NCBI RefSeq assembly: GCF_002119425.1
Contig: NZ_MDSU01000011.1
Span: forward strand, 1 to 64,000
Reading direction: 5' to 3'
Origin: Desulfurella amilsii
Lineage (GTDB): Bacteria > Campylobacterota_A > Desulfurellia > Desulfurellales > Desulfurellaceae
Length of the DNA: 64,000 bases
In this document: positions 24,992 through 34,474 of the stretch, piece after piece
Numbering within the stretch: position 1 is the first letter of the stretch
How the letters are laid out: each line of letters starts with the position of its first letter
Notes under the pieces: model-generated
What the model was told of the DNA's origin: nothing
The model's database searches: none
What the model saw: only the letters and a program-made list of their open reading frames with translations
Position numbers and translations under genes: made by a program

Positions 24992-26638
24992 CTATATATT
25001 AAAGCCTATCCTTAAAGCACCCCAGTGTTTGCCTTCAAATACTATAGGCACAGAAAGCCTATACATTATCTCGCCTGTGTCTCGTGGGTAAATTTGAACA
25101 TATACGGGTTGTGTGCTGCGGGCTGAAGCTAAGCTAATGGGGTCATTTAGAAGTCTTTTTGACCTATTGCCTTTTAAGTCTGTTTGGTAATCGCCTGTTA
25201 AGGGTTTGTCGTATTTTGAATTATGCGCAGCTAGGTAGCCATTGTTATCTACAACTACAACTGTTGAAAAATTTGCATCCTTTGCTAAAAGTTCATCTTC
25301 AATTAACTGTATATAGTCTTTGATGAACTTTGTAAAACGCGTTTCATACTTTTGTGGTTTTGTGTTGGGTATAGCTATGTAGTTTCTATCCCAAAGATCG
25401 CTTGATGTTATTATGCCTTTTGCCACCGCATCGCTGAACACAGCCTCAATTTTTTCTTTGCCTATTTGAGCAATTTCATAAATTTTATCTAGATGATGAC
25501 TGCTGTTTACGTTTTGCAGTATTTTAAAGCCGTTTTCGGCTTTTTTTGCGAATTCAGCGGTGTTTGAACTAATTTGATCGACGCTACTTGATGCATTTTT
25601 TAAGTGATCTGTGATTATTTGCATTCTTTGATTAATATCACTTATTAATTTTGATTGTTCTTCTACTGCGCTTGCAATGTTGTTTATCATCTTATTTGCT
25701 TGATTAATGTGATTTGTAACATCTAAAAAAGCGCTTATGCTTTGCTCAACAATTTCTTTGTTTTGGACAACCAACTCACCTACCTGTGTATTTGCATCTA
25801 TAACAGTTTTTACATCATTTTGAACTGTTTTTATATGGTTTGAGATTTCGTTTGTTGCATTAAGCGTATTTTCGGCTAATTTTCTAATTTCATCTGCAAC
25901 AACGGCAAAGCCTCTGCCGTGTTCTCCAGCACGGGCAGCTTCAATGGCAGCATTTAGCGACAAAAGGGAGGTTTGGTCAGTAATTTCATTGATTACATCA
26001 ATTATTTCACCTATTTTTGATGAGGACTCATTTAGCTTCATTATATGTTCGCGGTTGCTGTTAATTTTCATCGAAATATTTTCAGTTGTTTCTATAACGC
26101 TTTTTGCATTTTTAGAGGATGTTTCTAAAACTTGATTAATTTTGCCCATGTAGTCTACGATTGCAACGGTGTTTTCAGCAATGTTTTTTACGGCGTTGTT
26201 TGAGTCATTTAAGCCTGTTTCTATGATTGATAGTTCCTGAAAAGTTTTTTTGACATCGTCATTTGTTTTTTGTGTATCAAAACTTATTTTTGCAGCTGAT
26301 ATTGCAATGTATGTATCATTGGTAAATTTTTCATTAAATATCTCTTTTAGCTGGGTTTTTATGTTGTCCAAAACACTAATAAATCCTTTAAAAATACTAT
26401 TTAAGTTGATTGTGCTAGTTAAGTCTATACGTTCTTTTTTAAAAAAATTGTTTTTTAATTTGGTTGATTCAACTTTGATTAACTTTATAAACTTGTGTTT
26501 TAGCAGAACCCCAAGCAAAACAAAAAAGCCAACAGAAAATAAACAAAAAAGTAAGAAAATCAAATTTTGATTAAAGTAGTAAAATATAGCGCAAAACAAT
26601 ATATATAAAACCATTAAAGCTAAAAACACAATGTCCAT
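24992..26638 (-). CDS. Methyl-accepting chemotaxis protein with C-terminal cytoplasmic sensor-like domain
   Basis: The 548-residue receptor has two closely spaced membrane helices at the N-terminus (about 3-22 and 27-48) with almost no periplasmic loop. A coiled-coil signalling domain follows, with the highly conserved tip [33 protein letters not shown] at about 215-250. A C-terminal region (about 385-548) reads like a Cache/PAS-type sensing fold: it includes [16 protein letters not shown] and [21 protein letters not shown]. The sensor therefore seems to be intracellular and C-terminal. It leads a gene string of glycerate kinase and lactate genes; whether it senses such metabolites is a guess. 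GGAGGGG supports the ATG. Confidence 0.88.
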   Translation of the reverse strand: MDIVFLALMVLYILFCAIFYYFNQNLIFLLFCLFSVGFFVLLGVLLKHKFIKLIKVESTKLKNNFFKKERIDLTSTINLNSIFKGFISVLDNIKTQLKEIFNEKFTNDTYIAISAAKISFDTQKTNDDVKKTFQELSIIETGLNDSNNAVKNIAENTVAIVDYMGKINQVLETSSKNAKSVIETTENISMKINSNREHIMKLNESSSKIGEIIDVINEITDQTSLLSLNAAIEAARAGEHGRGFAVVADEIRKLAENTLNATNEISNHIKTVQNDVKTVIDANTQVGELVVQNKEIVEQSISAFLDVTNHINQANKMINNIASAVEEQSKLISDINQRMQIITDHLKNASSSVDQISSNTAEFAKKAENGFKILQNVNSSHHLDKIYEIAQIGKEKIEAVFSDAVAKGIITSSDLWDRNYIAIPNTKPQKYETRFTKFIKDYIQLIEDELLAKDANFSTVVVVDNNGYLAAHNSKYDKPLTGDYQTDLKGNRSKRLLNDPISLASARSTQPVYVQIYPRDTGEIMYRLSVPIVFEGKHWGALRIGFNI

Positions 26639-26669
26639 ATATGCCCCTCCTACTATGATTTACAAACTT

Positions 26670-26697
26670 ATTATATAACTGTTATTAAATATGTCAA
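26670..26697 (-). promoter_or_regulatory. Sigma-70 promoter upstream of the chemoreceptor gene
   Basis: On the minus strand: TTGACA, 16-bp spacer, TATAAT (both hexamers perfect). It lies between the TIGR00725 gene end and the receptor start and could drive the receptor-glycerate kinase string. Confidence 0.75.
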
Positions 26698-26707
26698 CGA
26701 TTTATAA

Positions 26708-27160
26708 TTAACTTAAAGTAAATTTTTTAGCTAACTCAACTGCTTCCTGGGGATCTTTGGCAAACTTCATGTTTTCAATATTCCATGAACACTCAAGGCC
26801 AATGACTGTCTTTTGCAAATTAAGTGCAGCAGAGATTTCATTTAACGTGCCAAAACTGCCTTCGATGGCAATCAAGCAATCTACACTTTGCACAATGCAG
26901 AAATTTCGCGCATAACCCATACCTGAGGCTATAGGTATTTTAATATATGGATTTGCGTTTTGTTTGTTTTTATCTGGCAAAATACCTACGGTTAGACCAC
27001 CATGTTCAAAAGCGCCTTTGCTCGCTGCTTCCATAACACCTTCTAAACCGCCGCATACAAGCACAAAATTATTTAAAGCTATGAGTTTTCCCACCTCATA
27101 AGCAATTTTTTTTGCTTTTTCAGTTGCCTTTTGAGATCCTATGACGCCTATTAAATACAT
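26708..27160 (-). CDS. TIGR00725-type LOG/DprA-like nucleotide-binding protein
   Basis: The 150-residue protein has a Rossmann-like fold with IGVIGSQKATEKA at the start, LVCGGLEGVMEAASKGA (the CGG-x-GVMEA-A-GA motif) and EGSFGTLNEISAAL near residue 100. These are the hallmarks of the TIGR00725 branch related to LOG phosphoribohydrolases and MoCo-carrier-type proteins. Function is unproven. The ATG lies within the last 41 bp of uvrA, so the two genes overlap and are co-transcribed. Confidence 0.8.
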   Translation of the reverse strand: MYLIGVIGSQKATEKAKKIAYEVGKLIALNNFVLVCGGLEGVMEAASKGAFEHGGLTVGILPDKNKQNANPYIKIPIASGMGYARNFCIVQSVDCLIAIEGSFGTLNEISAALNLQKTVIGLECSWNIENMKFAKDPQEAVELAKKFTLS

Positions 27161-29972
27161 TTGATTCCTCCAATTTTTCTTTTAAGTATTTTCCCGTAAG
27201 CGATTTGGGGTTTTTTGCAATATCTTGTGGCGTGCCTATAGCTATAACTTCTCCACCTTTATCACCACCACCTGTGCCCATATCAATAATATAGTCAGCG
27301 CTTTTTAGTATATCTAAATCATGCTCAATAATAATTACGCTGTGGCCATTATCTATTAGCCTGTTTATTACCTGCAATAATTTTTTTATATCGTCTGGGT
27401 GTAAACCGCGAGATGGCTCATCAAATAAGTACAGAGTTTTTTTATTTTGAGGAATTATTAGTTCTTTGGCTAGTTTTACGCGCTGGGCTTCACCGCCAGA
27501 TAATGTTGTTGCGTTTTGGCCTAATTTGATATAGCCAAGACCAATATCTCTCAATACACCTAATTTATTTTTTATTTTTGGAACATTGCTAAAAAACTCA
27601 TAGGCTTCATCTAGACTCATATTTAGTACATCAGCTATATTTTTATCTTTATAATAAACAGATAGAGTTGATTCGTTGTATCTTTTGCCTGCGCAAGTCT
27701 CACACAATACGTACACATCGGGCAAAAACTGCATTTCAACTTTAATATAGCCCTCTCCCTTGCATTTTTCACACCTGCCACCAGCTACATTAAAGCTAAA
27801 GCGCGCTGGTGTAAACCCAAGTATCTTTGCCTGCGTAACATTTGCAAATAACTCTCTAATATCCGTAAAAACAGAAGTGTAGGTTGCGGGGTTGGATCTA
27901 GGTGTTCTGCCTATCGGCGATTGGTTAATGGCAATAACGCGCTCAATTAATTGAAAGTTTTCGATATCGCCAGACACATTAGAGTCAAAAATTTCGCTAT
28001 CTGTTAAATTTAAAGAAGCGTCGTCTATTTCTTGAGGAGCTTTTTTATCAAAGGCTTGCTGGATGTTGATTTTTTCTTTTAATTTTGGCAAAAGAAAATC
28101 AAAAATCAAGCTTGATTTGCCGCTGCCTGAGACTCCGCTTATGCCTACCAAGCACCCAAGCGCTATATCAATATTTAAATCTTTTATGTTATGTACATTG
28201 ACATTTTTTAGTTTAATAAAATCTTTGATTTTTCTTTTTTCTGGTATTTCTATCTTTAGTTTACCAGATAGGTATTTGCCAGTTAGAGAATTTTCATTTT
28301 CCAGTATTTCTTTTAATGTACCAGATGCGCATACTTCTCCGCCAAAATTTCCGCTTTTAGGTCCAATATCTATAATATAGTCACTATTTTTTATTAAAAA
28401 CTCATTATGCTCTACCATTAAAATTGTATTGCCTAAATCGCACAACTCTTTTAAAATCTTTATGAGTTTTTCCGTTTCTGATGGATGCAGGCCAATCGAT
28501 GGCTCATCTAAACAGTATGTTACGCCACTTAGCGAGGTACCAATCTGGGTTGCTAGTTTTACCCTTTGCGCTTCACCGCCAGACAAAGTAGCTGTGTTTC
28601 TTGAGAGTGTTAAATAATCTAAATTTAGATCCACAAGGAAACTCAGCCGCTTGATTATCTCGTTTAAAGGGTTCTTTGCAATTTGTTTTTGTGTGGGTGC
28701 TAAGCTTTTTTCAAGGTTTTTAAAAAACTCCAACGTTTCGTCTATGCGCAAATTTGTAACATCTATAATATTAAGGCCGTTTATTTTAGCCGACAAGCTT
28801 TCTTTGTTTAATCTAAAACCTTTACACTCCGGACATACAACGCTAGCGTGTAAATAGGCATTTTGGCTTGCAAAAAAGATATCGGATTCAAAAAAACGCT
28901 CAACCATAGCTATAATCCCGTCAAAATCGCCACTTCCAAAAAGGATATAATCCTTTTGATGACTTGTTAAATCTTTAAACGGCACGTAAACATCTATGCC
29001 AAATTGTTTGCATTTTTGCATTGCATAGTCGTTTGCTTGAGCGTATCGAGGCTTTGAAAATGGTTTTACCGCACCCTCTTTTAAGGATAGATTTTCGTTA
29101 ATCAAAGCCTCTAGTTTTAATTTATTTACAAAGCCCAGTCCGTGGCACACAGGGCATGCACCAAGCGGAGAGTTAAAAGAAAAGCTTTGAGCGTTTTTGG
29201 GTGAGTAATTGATATTACACACAGGGCAACTAAATTCAGTAGAATATACATCTTGCGAGTCTTTTTCTACATCTTTTACATATATTGTTTTCGAGTTCTT
29301 TAAGGCTAACTCTACAGATTGCTGTATGCGCTCTTTTGAATTTTCATCTACAATGATTCTGTCTACCACAAGAAAAATCGTATGTTTTTTATTTTTATCT
29401 AATTTTGGTGGTTCATCAAGCGTGTATTCAATATCATCTACAATAATCCTCAAAAATCCTTGTTTTGCAAGAAGGCTAAACTCTTGAGAAAATTCTCCCT
29501 TTTTGTTTATTGCAATGGGGCGCATTATAAGTATTTTTTTATCTTTAAGCTCAAAAATTTTATCAACAATATCTTGCGGTGTTTGCTGCTCGATTTTGCG
29601 ACCACAATTGTAGCAATAGTATTGCGCTAGATTTGCCCAAATAATTCTTGCATAATCGTAAATTTCTGTTGTTGTGCCAACGGTAGATCGGCTGTTTGAT
29701 GAAAGTTTTTGATCGATACTGATAGAGGGAGATAACCCTTCAATATGGTCAACATCGCTTTTTTCTAGTTTCTCCAAAAACTGACGCGTATAGGCTGACA
29801 ATGACTCAATGTATCTGCGCTGGCCTTCGGCGTATACGATATCAAATACAACGGTTGACTTTCCAGAACCAGATGGCCCAACAAAACTTACAATTTTAAA
29901 TTTAGGAATTTTAATATCTATATTTTTTAAGTTGTGCTGTTTTGCACCTTTGATAAATATATAATCTAACAT
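27120..29972 (-). CDS. uvrA: UvrABC excinuclease subunit A
   Basis: The 950-residue ATPase has two ABC modules, with Walker A motifs GPSGSGKST near residue 32 and GVSGSGKSS near 615. It has two signature motifs (LSGGEAQR) and zinc-finger cysteine pairs (CYNCG..; CPVC..CPVCHG; CEKCKGEG..CETCAGKRY). UvrA recognises DNA damage and loads UvrB in nucleotide excision repair. Length is typical. It begins 5 bp after dnaB and ends overlapping the TIGR00725 gene. Confidence 0.97.
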   Translation of the reverse strand: MLDYIFIKGAKQHNLKNIDIKIPKFKIVSFVGPSGSGKSTVVFDIVYAEGQRRYIESLSAYTRQFLEKLEKSDVDHIEGLSPSISIDQKLSSNSRSTVGTTTEIYDYARIIWANLAQYYCYNCGRKIEQQTPQDIVDKIFELKDKKILIMRPIAINKKGEFSQEFSLLAKQGFLRIIVDDIEYTLDEPPKLDKNKKHTIFLVVDRIIVDENSKERIQQSVELALKNSKTIYVKDVEKDSQDVYSTEFSCPVCNINYSPKNAQSFSFNSPLGACPVCHGLGFVNKLKLEALINENLSLKEGAVKPFSKPRYAQANDYAMQKCKQFGIDVYVPFKDLTSHQKDYILFGSGDFDGIIAMVERFFESDIFFASQNAYLHASVVCPECKGFRLNKESLSAKINGLNIIDVTNLRIDETLEFFKNLEKSLAPTQKQIAKNPLNEIIKRLSFLVDLNLDYLTLSRNTATLSGGEAQRVKLATQIGTSLSGVTYCLDEPSIGLHPSETEKLIKILKELCDLGNTILMVEHNEFLIKNSDYIIDIGPKSGNFGGEVCASGTLKEILENENSLTGKYLSGKLKIEIPEKRKIKDFIKLKNVNVHNIKDLNIDIALGCLVGISGVSGSGKSSLIFDFLLPKLKEKINIQQAFDKKAPQEIDDASLNLTDSEIFDSNVSGDIENFQLIERVIAINQSPIGRTPRSNPATYTSVFTDIRELFANVTQAKILGFTPARFSFNVAGGRCEKCKGEGYIKVEMQFLPDVYVLCETCAGKRYNESTLSVYYKDKNIADVLNMSLDEAYEFFSNVPKIKNKLGVLRDIGLGYIKLGQNATTLSGGEAQRVKLAKELIIPQNKKTLYLFDEPSRGLHPDDIKKLLQVINRLIDNGHSVIIIEHDLDILKSADYIIDMGTGGGDKGGEVIAIGTPQDIAKNPKSLTGKYLKEKLEESNVFNRRHRISKGN

Positions 29973-29977
29973 AAAAT

Positions 29978-31381
29978 TTAGAATTCTTCATGTTCGCTTA
30001 CGTAGTTTTTATAAAATACATCTAACTCTTGTTTATCCGTTAAGTTTTTAAATGTAGTGGTATCTTTGTGAAACAATAACTGGATTGTACCTGTGGGCCC
30101 ATTTCTGTGTTTTGCTATATTGATTTCAGCTGTAGTTCGTTCTTCATTTGTTTGAGATTTTTTGTTATATACATCGTCTCTGTAGATAAACATAACGATA
30201 TCGGCATCTTGCTCAATGGAGCCAGATTCTCTTAAATCGGACATCATTGGACGTTTATTGTCCCTTTGCTCTACCCCTCTGTTTAACTGAGACAGTGCCA
30301 GTATGGGAATGTTCAATTCTTTAGCTAATATTTTGAGCGATCTTGATATCTCTGATACCTCTTGAACGCGATTTTCCCTTTTTAAACCTTCAATTAACTG
30401 CAGATAATCTATAATCAAAAAATCTATATTGCGCTCAATTTTTAATTTCCTTGCCTTTGTTCTAATGTCAAGACTCGTTATAAGGGAAGAATCATCTATA
30501 TATATTCGCATATTTCTGGTTTGATCGATAGTTTTTACAATTAAATCCCACTCCTTTGTGCTTAGTTTACCAGATTTTATCTTGTAAAAGGCAATATCGC
30601 TCATAGAAGACAAAATTCTCATAGCAATTTGTCTGTATGTCATTTCTAAACTGAATATACCAACTGAGAAATTACCTCTTGTAGCCATATTTGTGGCTAT
30701 GTTGACAGCAAAAGCAGTTTTTCCCATACTTGGCCTTGCAGCCAATATGATTAGATCGCTTCTTTGAAAACCATTTAGGAGTTTATCTATATCTATGAAA
30801 CCTGTAGGAAGCCCCGTAACTACCGTGTCTCTTTGTTTTAAGTTTTGGATTAAATCTCTAATCTCATCTCCAATATCGTTTAGAGATTTGTAGCTTTCTG
30901 TTTTTTTGGTTGATATATTAAATATCTTTTTTTCTGCAAGATTTAAAATTTCCTCTGTGTTTAGCGTATCTGCATAGCAATTATCGGTAATTTCTTGCGA
31001 AGCAAAAATCAATTCCCTTAAGATGCTTTTCTGGTAAATAATTTTGGCATAATATGTTATATTGGAAACATTTGGTAGGTATTCTGTAACTTCTATGAGG
31101 TAATCCATGCCGCCAATAGTTTCCAATTGGCTACCCAAATGGTTAGCAATAATGATGTGGTCAAAAGCTATACCTTGAGAGTATAAAGATAGCATTGATT
31201 TAAAAATTAGCGCGTTTCTTTTATCGTAAAAATGCTCATGTGTGATGTATTCTAGCGCTTGGCCTATTTTTGAGTTATCTAAAAATAAGGCAGAAAGTAA
31301 AGCTTTTTCTGCCTCGTAAGCATTTGGTAGTTCAATCGTGGATGGCTTAATGATAGGTTTCAAGGGTGTATCAATTTTCAT
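29978..31381 (-). CDS. dnaB: Replicative DNA helicase DnaB
   Basis: The 467-residue helicase has the N-terminal DnaB domain (NAYEAEKALLSALFLD) and a RecA-like C-terminal domain with Walker A ARPSMGKTAFA near residue 217, the DYLQLI Walker B and SQLNRGVEQRDNKRP. It unwinds the chromosome ahead of the replisome. The gene follows rplI with an 11-bp overlap, the common rpsF-ssb-rpsR-rplI-dnaB arrangement. Confidence 0.97.
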   Translation of the reverse strand: MKIDTPLKPIIKPSTIELPNAYEAEKALLSALFLDNSKIGQALEYITHEHFYDKRNALIFKSMLSLYSQGIAFDHIIIANHLGSQLETIGGMDYLIEVTEYLPNVSNITYYAKIIYQKSILRELIFASQEITDNCYADTLNTEEILNLAEKKIFNISTKKTESYKSLNDIGDEIRDLIQNLKQRDTVVTGLPTGFIDIDKLLNGFQRSDLIILAARPSMGKTAFAVNIATNMATRGNFSVGIFSLEMTYRQIAMRILSSMSDIAFYKIKSGKLSTKEWDLIVKTIDQTRNMRIYIDDSSLITSLDIRTKARKLKIERNIDFLIIDYLQLIEGLKRENRVQEVSEISRSLKILAKELNIPILALSQLNRGVEQRDNKRPMMSDLRESGSIEQDADIVMFIYRDDVYNKKSQTNEERTTAEINIAKHRNGPTGTIQLLFHKDTTTFKNLTDKQELDVFYKNYVSEHEEF

Positions 31382-31823
31382 TTAAACTGTGCACAATTAC
31401 TTTAATCGTAGCTTTTATCTCTCTATAAAGCGCTATTGTAACTTCGTATTCTCCCAATTGTTTTATTGGCTCATCAAGTTTTATGCTTTTTTTGTCGACT
31501 TCTATTTGTTTTTCTTTTAAAGCCGCATATATGTCGTTTGCGCCAATTGAGCCAAACAATTTGCCACCTTCGCCTGTTTTTGCTTTAATCTCAACTGTTA
31601 AACCATCAAGTTGTTCTTTTTTCGCTTGTTCTGTTTGCAGCCTTTTTTGTGTTCTTTTTATTATGCTGTTGCTTTTTTCTTCTATTAGTTTTACATTTTC
31701 TTTTGTGGCGGCTAGGGCGAGTTTTTTAGGAAATAAAAAGTTGCGTGCGTAGCCATATTTAACTTCTTTCACATCGCCTGCCAAACCTAAATTCTCTATA
31801 TCTTCAAGTAAAACAACCTTCAT
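31371..31823 (-). CDS. rplI: 50S ribosomal protein L9
   Basis: The 150-residue protein begins MKVVLLEDIENLGLAGDVKEVK and keeps the GYARNFLFPKKLA motif and the long connecting helix of L9. The ATG at 31823 is chosen over an in-frame TTG at 31829, because AAGGGGA is correctly spaced only for the former. It overlaps dnaB. Confidence 0.96.
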   Translation of the reverse strand: MKVVLLEDIENLGLAGDVKEVKYGYARNFLFPKKLALAATKENVKLIEEKSNSIIKRTQKRLQTEQAKKEQLDGLTVEIKAKTGEGGKLFGSIGANDIYAALKEKQIEVDKKSIKLDEPIKQLGEYEVTIALYREIKATIKVIVHSLNEN

Positions 31824-31860
31824 ACGCAAATCCCCTTTTGTTTTAGTTTGAAAAGCTTAA

Positions 31861-32127
31861 TCAGCTTTTTAGTTTCGTGTTGATGGTAAATGGCAAAAGT
31901 GCCATAATCCTTGCACGTTTAATGCTTGTGCTAAGTTTTCTTTCATGCTTTGCGCATACGCCGCTGGCTTTTCGTGACACAATCTTATACCTTTCGGTTA
32001 TAAAGCGTGACAAAACCTCTGTATTTTTGTAGTCAATCTCGTCAATGTTGTTTATACAAAAGTAACAAACCTTTTTTCTTGAAAATTTGAATGATTTTTT
32101 TCTTTTATTTTTGTCGTTATTTTCCAT
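31861..32127 (-). CDS. rpsR: 30S ribosomal protein S18
   Basis: The 88-residue protein has a basic N-terminus, a CYFC pair and the S18 core ([19 protein letters not shown], then [23 protein letters not shown]). It binds 16S rRNA together with S6, whose gene is in the same operon. The extra cysteines (CYFCIN and VCAKH) could bind zinc, as in some S18 proteins. Confidence 0.96.
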   Translation of the reverse strand: MENNDKNKRKKSFKFSRKKVCYFCINNIDEIDYKNTEVLSRFITERYKIVSRKASGVCAKHERKLSTSIKRARIMALLPFTINTKLKS

Positions 32128-32144
32128 CTTTACTCCTTTGTTTT

Positions 32145-32537
32145 CTAAAATGGTACATCTTCATCATCTTCTTGTAGCTTAATATCATCTTTTAAACTAT
32201 TATTAGCTTGCCCAATAAACTGAAAAGCATTTAATATTACCTCATGCTTTGAACGTTTGTTTCCATCTTTGTCTTCCCATGTACGTAACCTTAAACGACC
32301 TTCAATAAAAAGCGGCGAACCTTTTTTACAGTATTGTGCTATTGTTTCTGCTTGTTTGCCAAATGCAATGATATCGACAAATAGTGTTTCAGTTTTTCTA
32401 TTGCCGTCAGCATCTTTGCCAATGCTAGAGTTTACGGCCAACCCAAATGTTGTAACACCAACATTTGAAGGTGTATAGCGTAACTCTGGGTCTCTTGTAA
32501 GGTTACCCATAAGAAAGATCCTATTCAAGTTTGACAC
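32145..32537 (-). CDS. ssb: Single-stranded DNA-binding protein
   Basis: The 130-residue protein has the OB-fold opening [20 protein letters not shown], the [20 protein letters not shown] strand and the acidic C-terminal tip DDEDVPF that recruits partner proteins. The linker is short for SSB. It lies between rpsF and rpsR, the usual place in bacteria. Confidence 0.96.
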   Translation of the reverse strand: MSNLNRIFLMGNLTRDPELRYTPSNVGVTTFGLAVNSSIGKDADGNRKTETLFVDIIAFGKQAETIAQYCKKGSPLFIEGRLRLRTWEDKDGNKRSKHEVILNAFQFIGQANNSLKDDIKLQEDDEDVPF

Positions 32538-32545
32538 TTTGACTC

Positions 32546-32899
32546 CTAATTAGTTTCGCTTTGTGTTTCAGTGTTTTCTGTTTTTTGAGCCACTAAAGTT
32601 AAACGCGCAATATCCTTCTTTAATGTTTTTACCGTCATTTGCCTCAAGATATCGTCTTTTAAGGCAAGAAAACTTTCAATTTGTTTCGGGACTGTTGGGG
32701 GTGCCTCATAAAAAAGATTTACATAAATACCTTGCCTGTATTTTTTTATGGGGTAGGCCAGTTGCTTTTTGCCCCATATGGCTTTTTTTAAGACTTTTCC
32801 GCCGTTGCTTTCAATTCTTGATACTACATCTAAGAGCATAGTATCAAATTCTTCATCTGTTACATTTGGTTGTACAATGTAGAGAAAATCGTAATGCAT
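32546..32899 (-). CDS. rpsF: 30S ribosomal protein S6
   Basis: The 117-residue product has the S6 pattern (YDFLYIVQPNVTDEEFDTML, then KKQLAYPIKKYRQGIYVNLFY). The ATG at 32899 is preceded by AGGAGG; an in-frame TTG one codon upstream is too close to that site. It is the first gene of the rpsF-ssb-rpsR-rplI-dnaB operon. A stem-loop in its leader may bind S6:S18. Confidence 0.96.
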   Translation of the reverse strand: MHYDFLYIVQPNVTDEEFDTMLLDVVSRIESNGGKVLKKAIWGKKQLAYPIKKYRQGIYVNLFYEAPPTVPKQIESFLALKDDILRQMTVKTLKKDIARLTLVAQKTENTETQSETN

Positions 32900-32920
32900 C
32901 AAACCTCCTTTTGGACTTTG

Positions 32921-32943
32921 GCTATCTTACCTTTGAAGATAGC
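32921..32943 (-). promoter_or_regulatory. Stem-loop in the rpsF mRNA leader
   Basis: GCTATCTT and AAGATAGC form a perfect 8-bp stem with a 7-base loop, about 20 bases before the rpsF ribosome site. It can be extended by pairs around a bulged C. The position fits an S6:S18 autoregulatory leader, but the conserved CCG of known examples is not evident. Confidence 0.45.
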
Positions 32944-32963
32944 AAGGATATAAATCTTTTTTT

Positions 32964-32991
32964 ATTGTATCATTTTTTTAGAAAAAATCAA
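32964..32991 (-). promoter_or_regulatory. Sigma-70 promoter of the rpsF operon
   Basis: On the minus strand: TTGATT, 16-bp spacer, TACAAT, followed by a leader of about 60 nt containing the stem-loop. It lies just after the hypB stop. Confidence 0.6.
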
Positions 32992-32995
32992 AAAG

Positions 32996-33655
32996 TTATT
33001 GATTTTTTACTAAATTAATATTTGTTTGAATCCAGTCTAAAAATGGTCTCAACCCCTCATTTTTTAATGCACTAATTTTAAATATTGTTGCGTTTGGATT
33101 TAATTCTTTTATTTCATTTTCAACTTTTTTAACATCAAAATTTACAAATTTAGCAATATCCATTTTGTTTATTAATACCACATCTGCTACATTAAACATT
33201 GTAGGGTATTTTTTTACCTTATCGTCTCCTTCTGGCGTACTTATTAAAACAGCATTTTTGTGCGTACCCAAATAAAAACTTGCAGGGCATACAAGGTTTC
33301 CTACGTTTTCTATTATAAGCAGATCTAAATCAAGAGATATGTGATCGAGTGCCTTTTGAACCATTGAAGAATCTAGGTGACATGTGCCAGATGTATTAAT
33401 TTGGATAGCTTCAATGCCAAGTGCAGCTATACGCTGAGCGTCTCTTTGAGTATCTAGATCGCCATCAATAGCTGCAATTTTGTACTGTGGTTTCAATGCT
33501 TCTACCGTTTGCTCAATTAGTGTGGTTTTTCCAGCACCAGGTGAGCTCATTACATTTAGGCCAAAAATACGATTTTTATCCAACAAGTTTTTAATTTGAT
33601 TTGCAATGTCATCATTTTTTTCTAGTATCTTTTTTTCTACGACTATTCTTTTCAT
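32996..33655 (-). CDS. hypB: Hydrogenase nickel incorporation GTPase HypB
   Basis: The product (219 residues from ATG 33655) has the GTPase P-loop SSPGAGKTTL, the metal-site residues in GTCHLD and NLVCPA that bind Ni or Zn at the dimer interface, and the NKMDIAKF base-recognition motif. HypB delivers nickel with HypA to the hydrogenase large subunit. It lacks a His-rich nickel-storage tail and an N-terminal CxxCGC site. The frame stays open upstream to 33727, but that is hypA sequence read in another frame; the ATG overlapping the hypA stop is the true start. Confidence 0.94.
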   Translation of the reverse strand: MKRIVVEKKILEKNDDIANQIKNLLDKNRIFGLNVMSSPGAGKTTLIEQTVEALKPQYKIAAIDGDLDTQRDAQRIAALGIEAIQINTSGTCHLDSSMVQKALDHISLDLDLLIIENVGNLVCPASFYLGTHKNAVLISTPEGDDKVKKYPTMFNVADVVLINKMDIAKFVNFDVKKVENEIKELNPNATIFKISALKNEGLRPFLDWIQTNINLVKNQ

Positions 33656-34002
33656 CCCCCCTCCACATCTACAATTTCTAATTCTTTGCCGTTTATTATT
33701 GTAAGCGGCATCTGACAATCCGGACAAATCATAATCAAATCATCCGTATTGTCAAACTCATAAATTTTATTGCAAATATTACACCTTGCTTTTACATTTA
33801 CATTTATTATGTTTAATGTTGCGTCTTTAATGAAGCTTTCTTCTTTTTTGATGGCTTCAAACGCGAACTCAAGGGCGTCAATCATGACTCCAGACACAGC
33901 ACCAACTTTTAGGGTAGCGGAAGTTATGCTCAATAGCCCGTTTTGGTCTTTTATGTCGCGTAAAATATCCACGACAGACTGGGCTATTGCCCCCTCATGC
34001 AT
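33652..34002 (-). CDS. hypA: Hydrogenase nickel metallochaperone HypA
   Basis: The product (116 residues from ATG 34002) begins MHEGAIAQSVVDI; the Met-His-Glu start provides the nickel ligand. A zinc site of two cysteine pairs follows (CNIC and CPDC, about residues 72-91). The start was chosen at MHEG rather than at the upstream in-frame codon of the longer ORF because His2 must follow the start. GGTGGA lies upstream inside the protease gene. It overlaps hypB by an ATGA junction. Confidence 0.94.
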   Translation of the reverse strand: MHEGAIAQSVVDILRDIKDQNGLLSITSATLKVGAVSGVMIDALEFAFEAIKKEESFIKDATLNIINVNVKARCNICNKIYEFDNTDDLIMICPDCQMPLTIINGKELEIVDVEGG

Positions 34003-34474
34003 AACTTCCACCAAATTCTTTTATTTGTTCTAATATTAATTGTTCTACTTTTGGCATTTTTTCATTCATTAATGGTGTTAGGGTTGTTGTTAAATCATTT
34101 GGACATACCGATAAGGGTTCTATGCCAATTACTACTGTTTCTTTTTCTAAACCCATTAGCGCCACATGGCCTAAGATATCGCCCAAGCCTATCTCATGAA
34201 TGGAAGAAACGAATGTAATATGAGGTGGAAGCTGTTTAACATTAAATTTGTATATGCTACCTGGCTCGTTATCAGCCCTTATACAATCAACAAATATAAG
34301 TTTATCGTTTTCTAAAAAATGTTCAATCAAGAGGAACCCTATGGTTCCCCCATCTAAAATCTTAACATTATCGCTAAATGTGTATTTTGCTTTTAAATCG
34401 TTTGCTAAATGAACGCCAAAGCCTTCATCTCCAAGCAGCGTATTACCCAAGCCCACTACGGCAATAGAACTCAT
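33995..34474 (-). CDS. [NiFe]-hydrogenase maturation protease (HyaD/HupD family)
   Basis: The 159-residue endopeptidase begins AVVGLGNTLLGDEGFGVHL with the metal-sensing acidic residues of the family, and also contains FVDCIRADNEPGS and SSIHEIGLGDIL. It removes the C-terminal peptide of the large subunit after nickel insertion; the substrate is almost certainly the large subunit encoded two genes upstream. It overlaps the cytochrome b gene (4 bp) and hypA (8 bp). Confidence 0.92.
   Translation of the reverse strand: MSSIAVVGLGNTLLGDEGFGVHLANDLKAKYTFSDNVKILDGGTIGFLLIEHFLENDKLIFVDCIRADNEPGSIYKFNVKQLPPHITFVSSIHEIGLGDILGHVALMGLEKETVVIGIEPLSVCPNDLTTTLTPLMNEKMPKVEQLILEQIKEFGGSYA

Noticed and set aside
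33656-33727. N-terminal extension of HypB frame
   Set aside because: It is hypA coding sequence in another frame; family homology and the ATGA junction begin at 33655.
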